Under the pieces are notes generated by a model that worked only from the letters and a program-made list of their open reading frames with translations, did no database searches and was not told the DNA's origin. Of a DNA stretch of 64,000 nucleotides, positions 36,275 to 48,289 are shown piece by piece (position 1 is the stretch's first letter; each line of letters begins with the position of its first letter). Source of the DNA: Nitratireductor aquibiodomus NL21 = JCM 21793 (GTDB taxonomy: Bacteria > Pseudomonadota > Alphaproteobacteria > Rhizobiales > Rhizobiaceae); NCBI RefSeq assembly GCF_000615975.1, contig NZ_BAMP01000007.1, forward strand, positions 22,464 through 86,463. Reading direction: 5' to 3'. Made by a program: the position numbers and the translations under genes.

Positions 36275-37512
36275 GCGAAACGCTGACGATTGATCATCTG
36301 GGTGCACAGGGCGACGGCGTGGTGGCCACGCCGGCGGGTCCCGTCTATGTGCCATTTGCTCTTCCGGGCGAGGTGGTGGAAGCGGAACTGCGCAAGGGGC
36401 GCGCTGCAAAGACGACATTACGTGAGGCATCGCCCGAGCGCATCGAACCCGCCTGCCGGCATTTTGGCGATTGTGGCGGCTGCGTGGTGCAGCATCTTGA
36501 AACGGGCGCCTATCTCGCATGGAAACGCGACAAGGTGGTGCATGCGCTGGAGGCGCGCGGTGTCGAGGCTGAGGTCGAAGACGCGCTTGCCTGTTCGCCT
36601 GAGACGCGCCGGCGCGTAACGTTTACCGCAAGGCGGCTGGGATCGGAGGTTCTTCTGGGCTTCAATGCCGCGCAGAGCCATCGCATCGTCGTGATCGAGG
36701 AGTGCCCGGTGGCAACCCCCGGTATCGTGGCGGCGCTCGGCGATTTGCGGGACCTCGCCAGGGCCATCGCGGCGACGCCAAAGCCGTTTCACCTGACGGT
36801 GACGGAAACCCGCACCGGGCTCGACATTGCAGCCGCCGGCGCTGGGCGGCTTGGCGAAAAACAGCGCCGTGCGGTGATCGATCTGGCGCTGGCAAAGGGA
36901 TTTGCTCGGCTTTCGGCTGATGGCGAGATCATCGTGGAGGGCCAGAAGCCGAGCGTTATGTTCGGCGACGTGCCGGTGGCCATTCCGCCGGCGGGTTTTC
37001 TGCAGGCCACGCTTGCTGCGGAAGAGGCAATGGCCGGGCTGGTGAGCAAACATCTGGAGGGGTGCAGGCACGTTGCCGACCTATTTGCCGGCAGCGGCAC
37101 ATTCGCGCTACGACTGGCGCAGAAGGCGCGGGTCTATGCGGCTGAAGGCGATGCGATTGCGCTTGCCACGCTCGATATCGCCGCACGGCAATGGCCCTCT
37201 TTGAAGCCGGTGACGGCGGAAAAACGCGATCTCTTCCATCGCCCCCTTCTGACGAAGGAACTGGCGCAGTTCGACGGTCTCGTGTTCGATCCGCCGCGCG
37301 CGGGGGCGGAGTTTCAATGCCGGCAGATCGCACGTTCCGATGTGAAGCGGGTTGCGGCGGTTTCGTGCAATCCGGGCACGCTGGCGCGGGATCTGGCGAT
37401 CCTTGTTGCCGGGGGCTACCGGGTCACGCGGATTGTTCCGATCGATCAGTTTCTCTGGTCGCCGCATGTGGAAGCGGTGGCGCTTCTGGAGAAGAAGCCA
37501 AAGCGGCGCTGA
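36271..37512 (+). CDS. TrmA/RlmD-like RNA (uracil-5-)-methyltransferase
   Basis: A 413-residue class I SAM-dependent RNA methyltransferase. Domains are an N-terminal TRAM-like part (LTIDHLGAQGDGVVATPAGP), an Fe-S cluster motif CRHFGDCGGC with a further Cys in VIEECPVA, and a C-terminal catalytic domain. The SAM site is DLFAGSGTFALRLAQKA. The catalytic cysteine is in the conserved AAVSCNPGTLARDLAIL. By family it makes m5U in 23S rRNA (RlmC/RlmD/RlmCD type); the exact position cannot be told. It overlaps tlyA by four bases and converges on the sirtuin gene with no gap. Confidence 0.92.
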   Translation: MSETLTIDHLGAQGDGVVATPAGPVYVPFALPGEVVEAELRKGRAAKTTLREASPERIEPACRHFGDCGGCVVQHLETGAYLAWKRDKVVHALEARGVEAEVEDALACSPETRRRVTFTARRLGSEVLLGFNAAQSHRIVVIEECPVATPGIVAALGDLRDLARAIAATPKPFHLTVTETRTGLDIAAAGAGRLGEKQRRAVIDLALAKGFARLSADGEIIVEGQKPSVMFGDVPVAIPPAGFLQATLAAEEAMAGLVSKHLEGCRHVADLFAGSGTFALRLAQKARVYAAEGDAIALATLDIAARQWPSLKPVTAEKRDLFHRPLLTKELAQFDGLVFDPPRAGAEFQCRQIARSDVKRVAAVSCNPGTLARDLAILVAGGYRVTRIVPIDQFLWSPHVEAVALLEKKPKRR

Positions 37513-38213
37513 TCAGCTCTTCAAAAGCATGTCGACATAGGACGGCACGACCCGGCTGGCCGGTCCGTGGACGGCCTCGTCGAAATCATCGAACGTATCC
37601 GACGGTTCGAGATTGAGCTCGATCGTATGAGCGCCGGCCCGGCCCGCTTCCTGAACAAACTGCGCAGCCGGATAAACATTGCCGGACGTGCCGATGGAGA
37701 TGAAGAGACCCGCAGCGCGGAGCGCGTCGTAGATGCGCTCCATCTGGTAGGGCATTTCACCGAACCAGACGACGTCAGGGCGCAGGTGCCCGACCGTGGC
37801 GCAGGCGGGGCAGGGCGTTTCGAGCGACATGTCGCCTTCCCACGGGCTACGATCACCGCAATGGGTGCAGAGCGCGCTGCGGTGTTCGCCATGCATGTGG
37901 ATGAGGTTTTTCGAGCCGGCGCGTTCATGGAGGTCGTCGATATTCTGGGTGACGAGCAGAACCTCACCGGAGAATTCCCGCTCCAGCCGGGCGAGTGCGC
38001 GGTGGGCATCGTTGGGCTCCAGTTCAGCGATCCTGCGTCGGCGCATGTTGTAGAAATCATGCACCAGCGCGGGATTGGCGGCAAAGCCTCTGGCGTTGCT
38101 ACATCGCGGTAGTCGATCTTCGACCACAACCCGTTCTTGTCGCGGAAGGTGTCCACGCCCGATTCTGCGGAGACTCCCGCGCCGGTGAGTATGACGATCC
38201 GCCGATAATCCAT
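37513..38213 (-). CDS. cobB: NAD-dependent deacylase, Sir2/CobB family, frameshifted as sequenced
   Basis: A sirtuin that removes acyl groups from lysines using NAD. The N-terminal part (IVILTGAGVSAESGVDTFRD) and the rest are in different frames. Adding one G near 38091 (GAGGC to GAGGGC) joins them as ATPEGFAANPALVHDFYNMR. The later part carries QNIDDLHERAGS with the NAD-ribose contact, HMHGEHRSALCTHCG with the catalytic His and first zinc cysteines, and CPACATVGHLRPDVVWFGE with the second cysteine pair. Restored length is about 233 residues. Its ATG overlaps the tldD stop (TGATG), so the two are coupled. Confidence 0.93.
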
Positions 38214-39628
38214 CAGGTCTGCGTGCCGCCCACGGTCATCTGGTCCATGCGCAGATGCGGCTGGCCGACGCCGACGGGCACGCCCTGTCCGGCCTTGCCG
38301 CACATGCCGATGCCATTGTCGAGGGTCATGTCATTGCCGACCATGGAAACGCGGTGCATGGCGTCCGGGCCATTGCCGATCAGCATGGCGCCTTAACGGG
38401 CTGGGTGACCTTGCCGTCCTCGATCATGTAGGCCTCGGTGCAGCCGAACACGAACTTGCCGGAGGTGATGTCCACCTGACCGCCGCCGAAGGACACGGCG
38501 TAAATGCCCTTCTTTACAGAGGCGATGATTTCTTCGGGCGTCCTGTCGCCGCCCGTCATGTAGGTGTTGGTCATGCGGGGCATGGGCTCATGCGCATAGG
38601 ATTCGCGCCGACCGTTGCCGGTGGGGGCCATGCCCATCAGGCGGGCGTTCTGGCGATCCTGCATGTAGCCGACCAGCTTTCCGTCCTCGATCAGCACATT
38701 GCGGCCCGACGGGGTGCCTTCATCATCAATGGTAAGCGAACCGCGTCGCTCCGAGATGGTGCCGTCATCGACAACGGTCACACCCTTTGCTGCGACCTGC
38801 TCCCCCATCAGCCGGCGAAGGCGGAGGTCTTCTTGCGGTTGAAATCGCCTTCGAGCCCGTGCCCGACAGCTTCATGCAGCATGACGCCCGGCCAGCCATT
38901 GGCGAGCACGATATCGAAGGTGCCGGCAGGCGCGGGTACGGCTTCAAGGTTGACAAGAGCCTGGCGCAGCGCCTCGCTCGCGGCGAACTGCCAGGAATCC
39001 TCGGCCAGAAACTCGCCAAAACTCTTGCGTCCGCCCATGCCATAGGAGCCGGTTTCCTGCCGGTCGCCATCGCCGACCATGACCGAGACATTGACGCGCA
39101 CAAGCGGGCGGATGTCGCGGGCGATCTGGCCGTCGGCACGCACGATTTCCACATGCTGCCATGAGGCGGCTAGCGAGGCTGTGACCTGCCGTACGCGCGG
39201 GTCTTTCGCACGAAGCCAGCCATCGATTTCCTGCAGGAGCTTCGCTTTTTCCTCAAAGCCCGGCGAGGTGATCGGGTTCTCGTCTCCATAAAGACGCTGA
39301 TTCGTGCCGGCGGGAGCGTGGCGAGATTTCCCGAATATCCGTCCTTGACGGTGGAAACGGCGTCGGCGGCACGGCGCAGCGAGGCTTCGGACAACTCGCT
39401 GGAGTGGGCATAGCCCGACGCTTCACCGGCAACGGCGCGCAGGCCAAAACCCTGATCGGTGTTGAAGCTCGCGGTCTTCAGGCGCCCATCGTCGAAAACA
39501 AGCGCTTCCCCTTCCCTGTATTCAAGGAAGAGTTCTCCGTCATCCGCGCCGCTGATCGTGTCGGCAACGAGGGATTTCAGACGATCAGGGGAGCAATCGA
39601 ATGCGTCGAGAAGCGATTTGGCGGTCAT
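38213..39628 (-). CDS. tldD: metalloprotease TldD, three frameshifts as sequenced
   Basis: TldD with TldE/PmbA forms a heterodimeric zinc protease that trims unfolded peptides, including modified-peptide antibiotics and CcdA-like antitoxins. The start at 39628 ([20 protein letters not shown]) has AGGA upstream. Breaks lie near 39300, 38812 (GGCTGATGG to GGCCTGATGG) and 38392 (AAGGCGCC to AAGGGCGCC). The restored protein is about 472 residues. The HExxxH zinc motif is in [18 protein letters not shown], followed by [17 protein letters not shown] and, at the end, [18 protein letters not shown]. TldE is not in the window. It is unlikely that one functional gene decayed at three sites while staying otherwise conserved. 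Confidence 0.93.
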
Positions 39629-39711
39629 GTACAATATCCTGTCGAAACTCCCTTTCATTTAAGGGAGCAGGTGCACGCAATCCAGTGCGGCTTGGACAGG
39701 AACTTCCGCGA

Positions 39712-40224
39712 TTAGCGGGGCAGGGCGTCGAAACCTTCCGCGAAACCGTTGAGGTCAACGGGGATGCCAATGCCTTCTTCCGGGGTCTGGAAGACGATGA
39801 AGGTGGCGGACTGGCCGGTCTTGAAAGTTTCCACAAGCTGATCCTCAAGGATCACCTCGGCATAACAGCCATCCTGGAAACAGCGCACGAAATAGGCGCG
39901 GCCGATATCCTTGCCGTCCACATTGAGGCCGAGCCCGTTGGGCAGGAGCACGCCGAGCGGCGCCAGAACGCGCAGGATCTCGGCCTTTCCGTCGGCAGTG
40001 CGCAGCACAACGACGGAAAGACCCATCTCCGGTCGGTCTTCTGCGACAACATTCTGCATCATCGCGCACTGCTCGCTGGAGGCGCCGGCCGGCGTGTCGC
40101 AAAGGATCGACCAGGCACCATGAGTTGAGCGAACCGTCCCGCTCTGCTGCGCATGCGCGCCCAGAACGGGGAAAACGGTCATCGCGAGCGCGGCGGCGGC
40201 GCATTTGAGGAAGGACGTGCTCAT
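39712..40224 (-). CDS. invasion-associated locus B (IalB) family protein
   Basis: A 170-residue exported protein. The signal peptide is LKCAAAALAMTVFPVLGAHA. The mature part has HGAWSILCDTPAGASSEQCAMMQ and FVRCFQDGCYAEVILEDQLV with four conserved cysteines that probably form two disulfides; only GAWSILCDTP and CFQDGCYAEV are needed to recognise it. The family is named after the Bartonella erythrocyte-invasion protein, but it is widespread in free-living rhizobia, where its role is undefined; no virulence is implied. It is transcribed away from the cytochrome oxidase operon. Confidence 0.88.
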   Translation of the reverse strand: MSTSFLKCAAAALAMTVFPVLGAHAQQSGTVRSTHGAWSILCDTPAGASSEQCAMMQNVVAEDRPEMGLSVVVLRTADGKAEILRVLAPLGVLLPNGLGLNVDGKDIGRAYFVRCFQDGCYAEVILEDQLVETFKTGQSATFIVFQTPEEGIGIPVDLNGFAEGFDALPR

Positions 40225-40577
40225 GGTTCCTGGCTCCCGTACGAATCAGGGCAATTTATCCTGCGATCGCGGTTGGCGAAAAGGGATGGCGTCGGCAAAA
40301 GATTGGGAAAACCCGTTTATGCGAAATCAATAATGACATTTGCGGGCAATTCCGACCGAAATGGGACGCCCCGGCGTTTTGTGCTATTGCACTTTCAATA
40401 TGGACGGCAGTATGAGCCTGCCGAAGGGGCGCAAAAATGCCGCACGTCGCATCCAACGCCTTCCTTGCGGTTCAAATGAGAGTATGGTTTGAACGCGCCT
40501 ATAAAAAGCCAGAATTCCCTTTGCGGCAAAACCGGATCATCCGGCTTGCCGTGTCGCCACGGGAGATGACGAGGGTT
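40225..40577. other. 353-base control region between ialB and the cox operon
   Basis: This stretch has no gene that I can support. It must contain the divergent promoters for ialB and coxB. The only structure seen is a small perfect palindrome CCGGATCATCCGG at 40532-40544. No convincing -35/-10 pair or known operator is visible. Confidence 0.4.
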
Positions 40578-41437
40578 ATGAAGAATATCGCTGTTGGCCT
40601 TGCCACTCTGCCGTTTCTCGCCACGGGCGCCGTTGCTGCGCAACCAGAGCCTGGCAGATGCGCTTTCAACCGGCTGCAACCGGCATCATGCAGGAGATCA
40701 CCTGGTTCGAGGAATACACTTTGTGGTTCATCGTGCCGATCACCATTCTCGTGATGGCCTTGCTGGCGTGGTGCATTTTGCGTTTCCGCGCAAAGGCAAA
40801 CCCCACGCCATCGCGCACCAGCCACAACACGCTGATCGAAGTCATCTGGACCGTTGGTCCGGTGATCGTGCTTCTGTTCCTTGCGGTGCCGTCCTTCCAG
40901 CTTCTGACGGCGCAGTACACGCCCGAAGAGGAGCCGGCATTCACCATCAAGGCGACCGGCGTCCAGTGGTACTGGGATTACGAATACCAGCTTGAAGAGC
41001 CTGTTTCCTTCAGCTCTCTCATGCTCAAGGAAGACGAGCGCGCCGACGCGGGCAAGGAAGACAAGTCCGTCTATCCGCGCCTTCTGGCAGTGGACAATGA
41101 AATCGTTGTCCCCGTGGATGCCACCGTGCGCGTTCTCGTGACGGCCAGCGACGTGATCCACGCTTTTGCCATGCCGGCTTTTGGCATCAAGGTGGACGCC
41201 GTTCCCGGTCGCATCAACGAGACCTGGTTCAAGGCCGAGAAGGAAGGCCTTTATTATGGCCAGTGCTCGGAACTGTGCGGCAAGGACCATGCCTATATGC
41301 CGATTGCCATCCGCGTTGTGGCTCAAGACCAATATGACACCTGGATCGCAGCCGCGGGCGAGGACCTCGCCGGCGCCAACAAGGCTTTGATGGCCGCGAT
41401 CGAGGGCAAGACGAAAGTTGCGTCTGCTGGCGAATGA
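40578..41437 (+). CDS. coxB: cytochrome c oxidase subunit II, frameshifted as sequenced
   Basis: Subunit II takes electrons from cytochrome c through its CuA centre in the periplasm. The signal peptide MKNIAVGLATLPFLATGAVA is followed by a break near 40651 (GAGCCTGGCAG lacks one base, restoring QPEPWQMRFQPAATGIM). Two membrane helices follow (TLWFIVPITILVMALLAW and VIWTVGPVIVLLFLAV). The CuA domain holds VIHAFAMPAFGIKVDAVPGR and YGQCSELCGKDHAYMPI with both cysteines, the histidine and methionine ligands. Restored length is about 286 residues. First gene of the operon. Confidence 0.95.
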
Positions 41438-41475
41438 GCCGGCAGACGTCTAGAGAGGAAATGGAGCGGTAGGAA

Positions 41476-43126
<1,651 letters not shown>

Positions 43127-43209
43127 TCGCAGGCAAATACAAAGCATGAAGGTTGCGCGGCCCGTCTTCGAATGTGCCGCGCAACCGATTAACAGAACGA
43201 AGGCACAAC

Positions 43210-44148
43210 ATGGCACTGGTTGATCAGGAGCATATGGACGATACGGGGCTGAGCCTTTCAGAGGCAGCGCCCGGCGATTTCATTGCGCTGTTGAAGCCGC
43301 GCGTGATGTCGCTTGTCGTCTTTACGGCCTTTGTGGGCATGGTGATGGCGCCGGGGGTGCCAAACCCGCTGCTTGCGATCATCTCCATCGCGGCCATCGC
43401 CGTTGGTGCGGGCGCCTCCGGCGCGCTTAACATGTGGTATGACGCCGACATTGATGCGGTGATGGGGCGCACGGCCCGTCGACCCGTTCCGGCCGGTCGC
43501 GTCACGCCGGGCGAGGCGCTTGGCTTCGGTTTGGTGCTCTCGGCGTTTTCCGTGGCCACACTCGGCCTGATGGCCAACTGGACGGCCGCAGCGCTGCTGG
43601 CCTTTACGATTTTCTTCTACGCCGTGATCTACACGATGTGGCTCAAGCGCTCGACGCCGCAGAACATCGTCATTGGCGGTGCCGCGGGCGCGCTGCCGCC
43701 GGTCGTTGGCTGGGCCGCAGTCACCGGCACGGTGAGCATGGAAAGCCTCGTGCTCTTCCTCATCATCTTCCTGTGGACGCCGCCGCACTTCTGGGCGCTG
43801 GCCCTTTTCAAATCGGGCGACTACGAGCGCGCGGGCATTCCGATGCTGCCCAATGTCGCCGGACATGCCGCGACCAAGAAGCAGATTTTCATCTATGCGC
43901 TGCTTCTCGCCGCAAGCGGTATCCTGCCGGTGGTGGCAGGTTTTGCGAGCTTTGCATATGGCGCGGTTGCCGCCATTCTGGGCGGCGGCTTTGTCTGGTA
44001 TTCTTGGCAGGTGCTGCGCATGCCCGAGAGCGACGTCTCCATGAAGCCCGCCAAGGCATTGTTCGGCTATTCGCTGCTTTATCTTTTCGTGCTGTTCACG
44101 GCGCTTCTCGCCGACCGGCTGCTTGCCAGCCTTGGCCTGGTTTCGTGA
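43210..44148 (+). CDS. ctaB: protoheme IX farnesyltransferase (heme O synthase)
   Basis: CtaB (CyoE) adds a farnesyl group to heme b to give heme O, the precursor of heme A in CoxA. The 312-residue integral membrane protein of the UbiA superfamily has the Asp-rich [40 protein letters not shown] and [23 protein letters not shown] 43210 begins [11 protein letters not shown], typical in rhizobia. It is intact, between coxA and coxF. Confidence 0.95.
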   Translation: MALVDQEHMDDTGLSLSEAAPGDFIALLKPRVMSLVVFTAFVGMVMAPGVPNPLLAIISIAAIAVGAGASGALNMWYDADIDAVMGRTARRPVPAGRVTPGEALGFGLVLSAFSVATLGLMANWTAAALLAFTIFFYAVIYTMWLKRSTPQNIVIGGAAGALPPVVGWAAVTGTVSMESLVLFLIIFLWTPPHFWALALFKSGDYERAGIPMLPNVAGHAATKKQIFIYALLLAASGILPVVAGFASFAYGAVAAILGGGFVWYSWQVLRMPESDVSMKPAKALFGYSLLYLFVLFTALLADRLLASLGLVS

Positions 44149-44154
44149 GGTGAC

Positions 44155-44313
44155 ATGATGGACAAGGAATATGTGAAGCCGACAGAAGCCCAGCTCAAGG
44201 CGCGCCGCAAGCGCTCCATTGCGCTTGCCATCGCGCTCGCCGTTTTTGTCGTGATTGTCTATATCGGCAGTCTGGCCAAGCTCGGTCCCGGCCTGTTCGA
44301 GCGTGCGATGTGA
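44155..44313 (+). CDS. CoxF-like small membrane protein
   Basis: A 52-residue protein with a basic N-terminus (QLKARRKRS) and one transmembrane helix (IALAIALAVFVVIVYIGSLA), ending GPGLFERAM. The position between ctaB and ctaG and the single-helix layout match the small CoxF gene of rhizobial cox operons. Its role in oxidase assembly is suggested by context only. It starts at ATG 44155 or 44158; the ctaG start is nine bases after its stop. Confidence 0.8.
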   Translation: MMDKEYVKPTEAQLKARRKRSIALAIALAVFVVIVYIGSLAKLGPGLFERAM

Positions 44314-44321
44314 GGTGTGAC

Positions 44322-44936
44322 ATGAGCGGCGAGCAAGGAAACCAGAACTCGACAGCCGGAAACCGGAACCGCAATGCGGCGATCCTGTGTGTTGCCGTGG
44401 TCAGCGGCATGGTTGGCATGGCTTATGCTGCAGTCCCGCTCTACCAGCTTTTCTGCCAGGTGACGGGGTATGGCGGCACCACGCAGCGTGTCGAGCAGTA
44501 TTCCGATACGATTCTGGACCAGACCATCACCGTCCGGTTCGACGCCAACACGAACGGTGTTCCGTGGGAGTTCCAGCCGAAACAGCGCGAAGTGACGCTG
44601 CGTCTCGGCGAGACGACGCAGATTTCCTACGTTTCGCGCAATCTGTCGAACGAGCCCACGTCGGGCACGGCAACGTTCAATGTTTCGCCGGCGCGGGCCG
44701 GTGCCTATTTCAACAAGGTTGAGTGCTTCTGCTTTACGGAACAGGAGTTGCAACCGGGGCAATCCTATGACATGCCGGTCGTGTTCTTTGTCGACCCGGA
44801 GATCGTCAAGGTGCCTGAATTGAAGAACCTGAAAACGATTACGCTTTCCTACACATTCTTTCCGCTTGAGAAGAAGGCGCCGGTGGCTGCCGCGCCCAAG
44901 ACCAACACCAATCAGAACGAGAATCTCGGGGGCTGA
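44322..44936 (+). CDS. ctaG: cytochrome c oxidase assembly protein CtaG/Cox11
   Basis: Cox11 delivers copper to the CuB site of CoxA. The 204-residue protein has a single N-terminal membrane anchor (AAILCVAVVSGMVGMAYAAV), the strongly conserved PLYQLFCQVTGYGGTTQ, and the copper-binding KVECFCFTEQELQPGQ in the periplasmic immunoglobulin-like domain. The C-terminal tail is Asn/Thr-rich. ATG 44322 gives MSGEQGNQNS. coxC begins one base after its stop. Confidence 0.95.
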   Translation: MSGEQGNQNSTAGNRNRNAAILCVAVVSGMVGMAYAAVPLYQLFCQVTGYGGTTQRVEQYSDTILDQTITVRFDANTNGVPWEFQPKQREVTLRLGETTQISYVSRNLSNEPTSGTATFNVSPARAGAYFNKVECFCFTEQELQPGQSYDMPVVFFVDPEIVKVPELKNLKTITLSYTFFPLEKKAPVAAAPKTNTNQNENLGG

Positions 44937-44937
44937 C

Positions 44938-45820
44938 ATGGCCGACGCGCACGCAAAACATCACGACTATCACATCATCGACCCGAGCCCATGGCCGTTC
45001 CTTGGCTCGCTTGGCGCTCTGGTCATGTCCATTGGCGGCATCGCTGGATGAAGGCGCTCAACGGCTCGGAGTTCACCATCTTCGGTGTCGACCTCGCCGC
45101 GACAAATTTCTGGCTATTCCTGATCGGTCTCTTCCTGGTGCTTTTCACCATGTATTGCTGGTGGGCCGATACCATCCGAGAAGGGCATGAGGGCCATCAC
45201 ACCCGCGTCGTTTCGCTCCATCTGCGCTACGGCATGATCATGTTCATCGCTTCGGAGCTGATGTTCTTCGTGGCGTGGTTCTGGCTTTCTTCGATGCGAG
45301 CCTGTTCCCTGGCGAGGCGGTGCAGGCAACGCGCGCCGAGTTTACCGGAGGCGTGTGGCCGCCGGCGGGCGTCGAGGTTCTCGACCCCTTCCATCTGCCG
45401 CTCTACAACACGATCATCCTGCTGCTCTCCGGCACCACGGTGACATGGGCGCACCATGCGCTGCTCGAAGACGACCGCAAGGGCCTCGTGTGGGGACTGG
45501 CCCTGACCGTGGTGCTTGGCGTGCTGTTCTCCTTCGTTCAGGCCTATGAGTACATGCACGCACCGTTTGCCTTCTCCGACTCGATCTATGGGGCAACGTT
45601 CTACATGGCGACCGGTTTCCACGGCTTCCACGTGTTTGTCGGAACCATTTTCCTGCTGGTCTGCCTGTTGCGCGCCATGGCTGGTGATTTTACGCCGAAG
45701 CAGCATTTCGGCTTCGAGGCGGCTGCCTGGTACTGGCACTTCGTTGACGTGGTGTGGCTCTTCCTCTTCACCTTCGTTTATGTGTGGGCCTCGGCCGGTG
45801 CGACCATCGCGCACGGCTGA
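44938..45820 (+). CDS. coxC: cytochrome c oxidase subunit III, two frameshifts as sequenced
   Basis: Subunit III stabilises the CoxA active site and binds lipid. The N-terminus [20 protein letters not shown] is typical. Breaks lie near 45045 (ATCGCTGGATG needs one base to give [12 protein letters not shown]) and 45284 (TTCTGGCTTTC to TTCTGGGCTTTC, giving [19 protein letters not shown]). The rest has [39 protein letters not shown] and [20 protein letters not shown]. Restored length is about 294 residues with seven helices. It is followed by a strong terminator. Confidence 0.95.
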
Positions 45821-45841
45821 TAACGGCAGCCTGAGAATGCA

Positions 45842-45876
45842 AAAGCGGCTGGGGAAACCCGGCCGCTTTCTTTTTT
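45842..45876 (+). terminator. Rho-independent terminator of the cox operon
   Basis: The stem AAAGCGGC / GCCGCTTT encloses a GC-rich loop and is followed by CTTTTTT. It begins 21 bases after the coxC stop. The accessory genes DUF983 and SURF1 begin 156-572 bases further on and would need another promoter in 45880-46031. Confidence 0.85.
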
Positions 45877-46031
45877 AACCCGGTCGCATTCTTTTTTGGG
45901 CGCATTCTCGTCCTATCCGTGGGATGCGTCATGAGGCGGCGTCGACCGGGCTGGACCTACCGTGCTAGAGCGCAGGGACATGCAACCGGATGGACCTAAC
46001 TCTCCGTGGCCTGACGCGGGATTGAAACGAC

Positions 46032-46448
46032 ATGACCGAGCGACAGAACAATACAAACGGTGACGAGCCGGTCGTCGATCAGGCGATCTGGCCGCCGATC
46101 GATCCGGTCAGCGCAGGACTTGGCGGACGTTGCCCGCGCTGTGGCGAGGGGCGCCTCTTCTCCGGCTTTCTCACGGTCGGGCGCGGCTGTCGCAATTGCG
46201 GGCTCGATTACGGTTTTGCCGATGCCGGCGACGGACCGGCAGTGTTCGTTATCCTGATCATCGGTTTTCTGGTCGTGGGGCTGGCGCTGTGGATGGAAGT
46301 GTCACTCGGACCTTCGCTCTGGGTTCATTTTCTTCTGTGGATCCCGCTTGCGCTCGTCCTTTGCCTCACGGCTCTTCGTCTCATGAAAGGGCTGCTGATC
46401 GCGCTCCAGTATCGAAACCAGGCAGAGCAGGGGGAACTCGAACGATAA
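46032..46448 (+). CDS. DUF983 family membrane protein
   Basis: A 138-residue protein with an N-terminal zinc-ribbon-like pair RCPRCGEG and RNCGLDYGFADAGDGPAVFV (CxxC...CxxC), then two transmembrane helices (VFVILIIGFLVVGLALWMEV, LWVHFLLWIPLALVLCL). DUF983 genes regularly sit with cox assembly genes, as here just before SURF1, so a role in oxidase biogenesis is inferred. Its TAA stop shares a base with the SURF1 ATG (TAATG). Confidence 0.88.
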   Translation: MTERQNNTNGDEPVVDQAIWPPIDPVSAGLGGRCPRCGEGRLFSGFLTVGRGCRNCGLDYGFADAGDGPAVFVILIIGFLVVGLALWMEVSLGPSLWVHFLLWIPLALVLCLTALRLMKGLLIALQYRNQAEQGELER

Positions 46449-47197
46449 TGGCCGTGACTGAAGACAAATCCTCCCGGTCGAGCCTCAACTGGCTTCTCCT
46501 GCTCCTGAGCCTTGTTGTGCTTGCCTGTCTTCTGGCGCTGGGAACGTGGCAGGTGCAGCGGCTTCAATGGAAAGAGGCGCTGCTTGCGCAGATCGAAGCG
46601 CGGATCAACGCAGAACCGGCGGATCTCGCCAGCATCGAGCGCATCTACGCTGAAACTGGTGATGTTGAGTACCGGCCGATGCGCGTTGAGGGCGCTTTCC
46701 GGCACACGGGCGAGCGCCACTATTTCGCCACCTGGAAAGGGCAGTCGGGCTATTTTGTTCACACACCGCTCAGACTTGACGACGGGCGGTTCATCTTCGT
46801 CAATCGCGGGTTTGTGCCCTTCGACCGCAAGGAGGCGGACACGCGCGCTGAAGGACAGATCGTCGGCGGCGTACGCATCAGCGGTCTTGCACGCAATGGG
46901 ATTGGCGAAAAGCCGTCCTTCATCGTCCCCGACAACGACATCGGCCAGAACATCTTCTACTGGAAGGACCTCGGCACGATGGCGCGTACGGCGGGACTGC
47001 CGGAAACCGCCCGCGTTCTGCCATTTTATGTCGACGCCGATGATTCGCCCAATGCGGGCGGCTTGCCCGTTGGCGGGGTGACACGCATCGACATGCCGAA
47101 CAGCCATCTGCAGTATGCGATCACCTGGTATGGGCTTGCCGCGGCGCTATGTGGCGTTCTGTTCGTCTGGTGGCGGCGCAACCGACGGCGCTCCTGA
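46448..47197 (+). CDS. SURF1 family cytochrome oxidase assembly protein
   Basis: A 249-residue protein with the SURF1 layout: N-terminal membrane helix ([20 protein letters not shown]), the hallmark [35 protein letters not shown], a central beta domain with [29 protein letters not shown], and a C-terminal [19 protein letters not shown] helix. SURF1 helps insert heme A into CoxA. It is coupled to DUF983. Confidence 0.95.
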   Translation: MAVTEDKSSRSSLNWLLLLLSLVVLACLLALGTWQVQRLQWKEALLAQIEARINAEPADLASIERIYAETGDVEYRPMRVEGAFRHTGERHYFATWKGQSGYFVHTPLRLDDGRFIFVNRGFVPFDRKEADTRAEGQIVGGVRISGLARNGIGEKPSFIVPDNDIGQNIFYWKDLGTMARTAGLPETARVLPFYVDADDSPNAGGLPVGGVTRIDMPNSHLQYAITWYGLAAALCGVLFVWWRRNRRRS

Positions 47198-47273
47198 TCG
47201 CGGCTCTTTGGCCTGGGCTCTTGACATTGAGTGCCCCACGGCCCCAATTCCGGCTCCAGCAAGGGGAATTCAG

Positions 47274-48287
47274 ATGACGGCTGCCGACATGACAAGACAG
47301 AAGCTGACGGTGCGGCTTTGCGGGCCGCGTGGTTTCTGCGCCGGCGTTGACCGCGCCATTCAGATCGTCGTGCTGGCGCTGAAGAAATATGGTGCGCCGG
47401 TCTATGTGCGCCATGAGATCGTCCACAACCGATATGTGGTTGAGGGGCTGCAGGAGCGCGGCGCCGTCTTCATCGAGGAACTGAGCGAGATTCCGGAAGA
47501 TCATCGCGATTGCCCGGTTGTCTTTTCCGCCCATGGTGTGCCGAAATCGGTGCCGGCGGATGCGCAGAACCGCAACCTCTTCTATCTTGATGCGACCTGC
47601 CCGCTGGTTTCCAAGGTCCACAAACAGGCCATGCGTCACCACAGGCTCGGCCGTCACGTGCTGCTGATCGGCCATGCGGGACATCCAGAAGTGATCGGCA
47701 CGATGGGGCAACTGCCCGAGGGCACGGTGACCCTGGTGGAGACGGTGGAAGGCGCCAACACGCTCGAACGGCCAGACGGCGCGGAACTTGGCTTTGTCAG
47801 CCAGACCACGCTCTCGGTGGAGGACACGGCAGACATTCTCAAAGCGCTGGAAGACCGTTTTCCGGACCTGCATGCACCGGCAGCCGAATCCATCTGCTAC
47901 GCCACCACCAACCGGCAGGAGGCCGTGAAGAAGGCGGCACCCGGCTCGGATCTTTTCCTCGTGGTCGGCGCACCCAACTCGTCGAACTCGCGCCGTCTGG
48001 TGGAGGTTGCGGAGCGGGCAGGGGCGAAGCGATCCCTGCTTGTTCAGCGGGCTTCTGAAATCCCCTGGGACGAGGTGGACGGCATTCGCGTCCTCGGACT
48101 TTCGGCCGGCGCCTCGGCGCCCGAAATCATCGTCAACGAGATCATCGATGCGTTCCGCGAGCGATTCGATGTAACGGTGGAACTTGCGATCACCGCCGAG
48201 GAAACCGAAAACTTCCCCGTCATGCGCGCGATCCGTGACGTGGAACTGACCAGCGCCGACATGGCCTTCGTGAACGGCAACGCGTAA
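47274..48287 (+). CDS. ispH: 4-hydroxy-3-methylbut-2-enyl diphosphate reductase
   Basis: IspH (LytB) reduces HMBPP to IPP and DMAPP in the last MEP-pathway step. The 337-residue protein carries the three Fe-S cysteines in [34 protein letters not shown] and [36 protein letters not shown] and [20 protein letters not shown] complete the signature. AAGGGG precedes ATG 47274; ATG 47289 is possible. The thrB gene starts two bases after its stop. dxs, at the other end of the pathway, is at 33.4 kb. Confidence 0.96.
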   Translation: MTAADMTRQKLTVRLCGPRGFCAGVDRAIQIVVLALKKYGAPVYVRHEIVHNRYVVEGLQERGAVFIEELSEIPEDHRDCPVVFSAHGVPKSVPADAQNRNLFYLDATCPLVSKVHKQAMRHHRLGRHVLLIGHAGHPEVIGTMGQLPEGTVTLVETVEGANTLERPDGAELGFVSQTTLSVEDTADILKALEDRFPDLHAPAAESICYATTNRQEAVKKAAPGSDLFLVVGAPNSSNSRRLVEVAERAGAKRSLLVQRASEIPWDEVDGIRVLGLSAGASAPEIIVNEIIDAFRERFDVTVELAITAEETENFPVMRAIRDVELTSADMAFVNGNA

Positions 48288-48289
48288 GC

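Noticed and set aside
38213..39628. tldD as a true pseudogene
   Set aside because: All conserved blocks, including HExxxH and the C-terminus, persist, and the breaks are of the same one-base type as in essential genes nearby.
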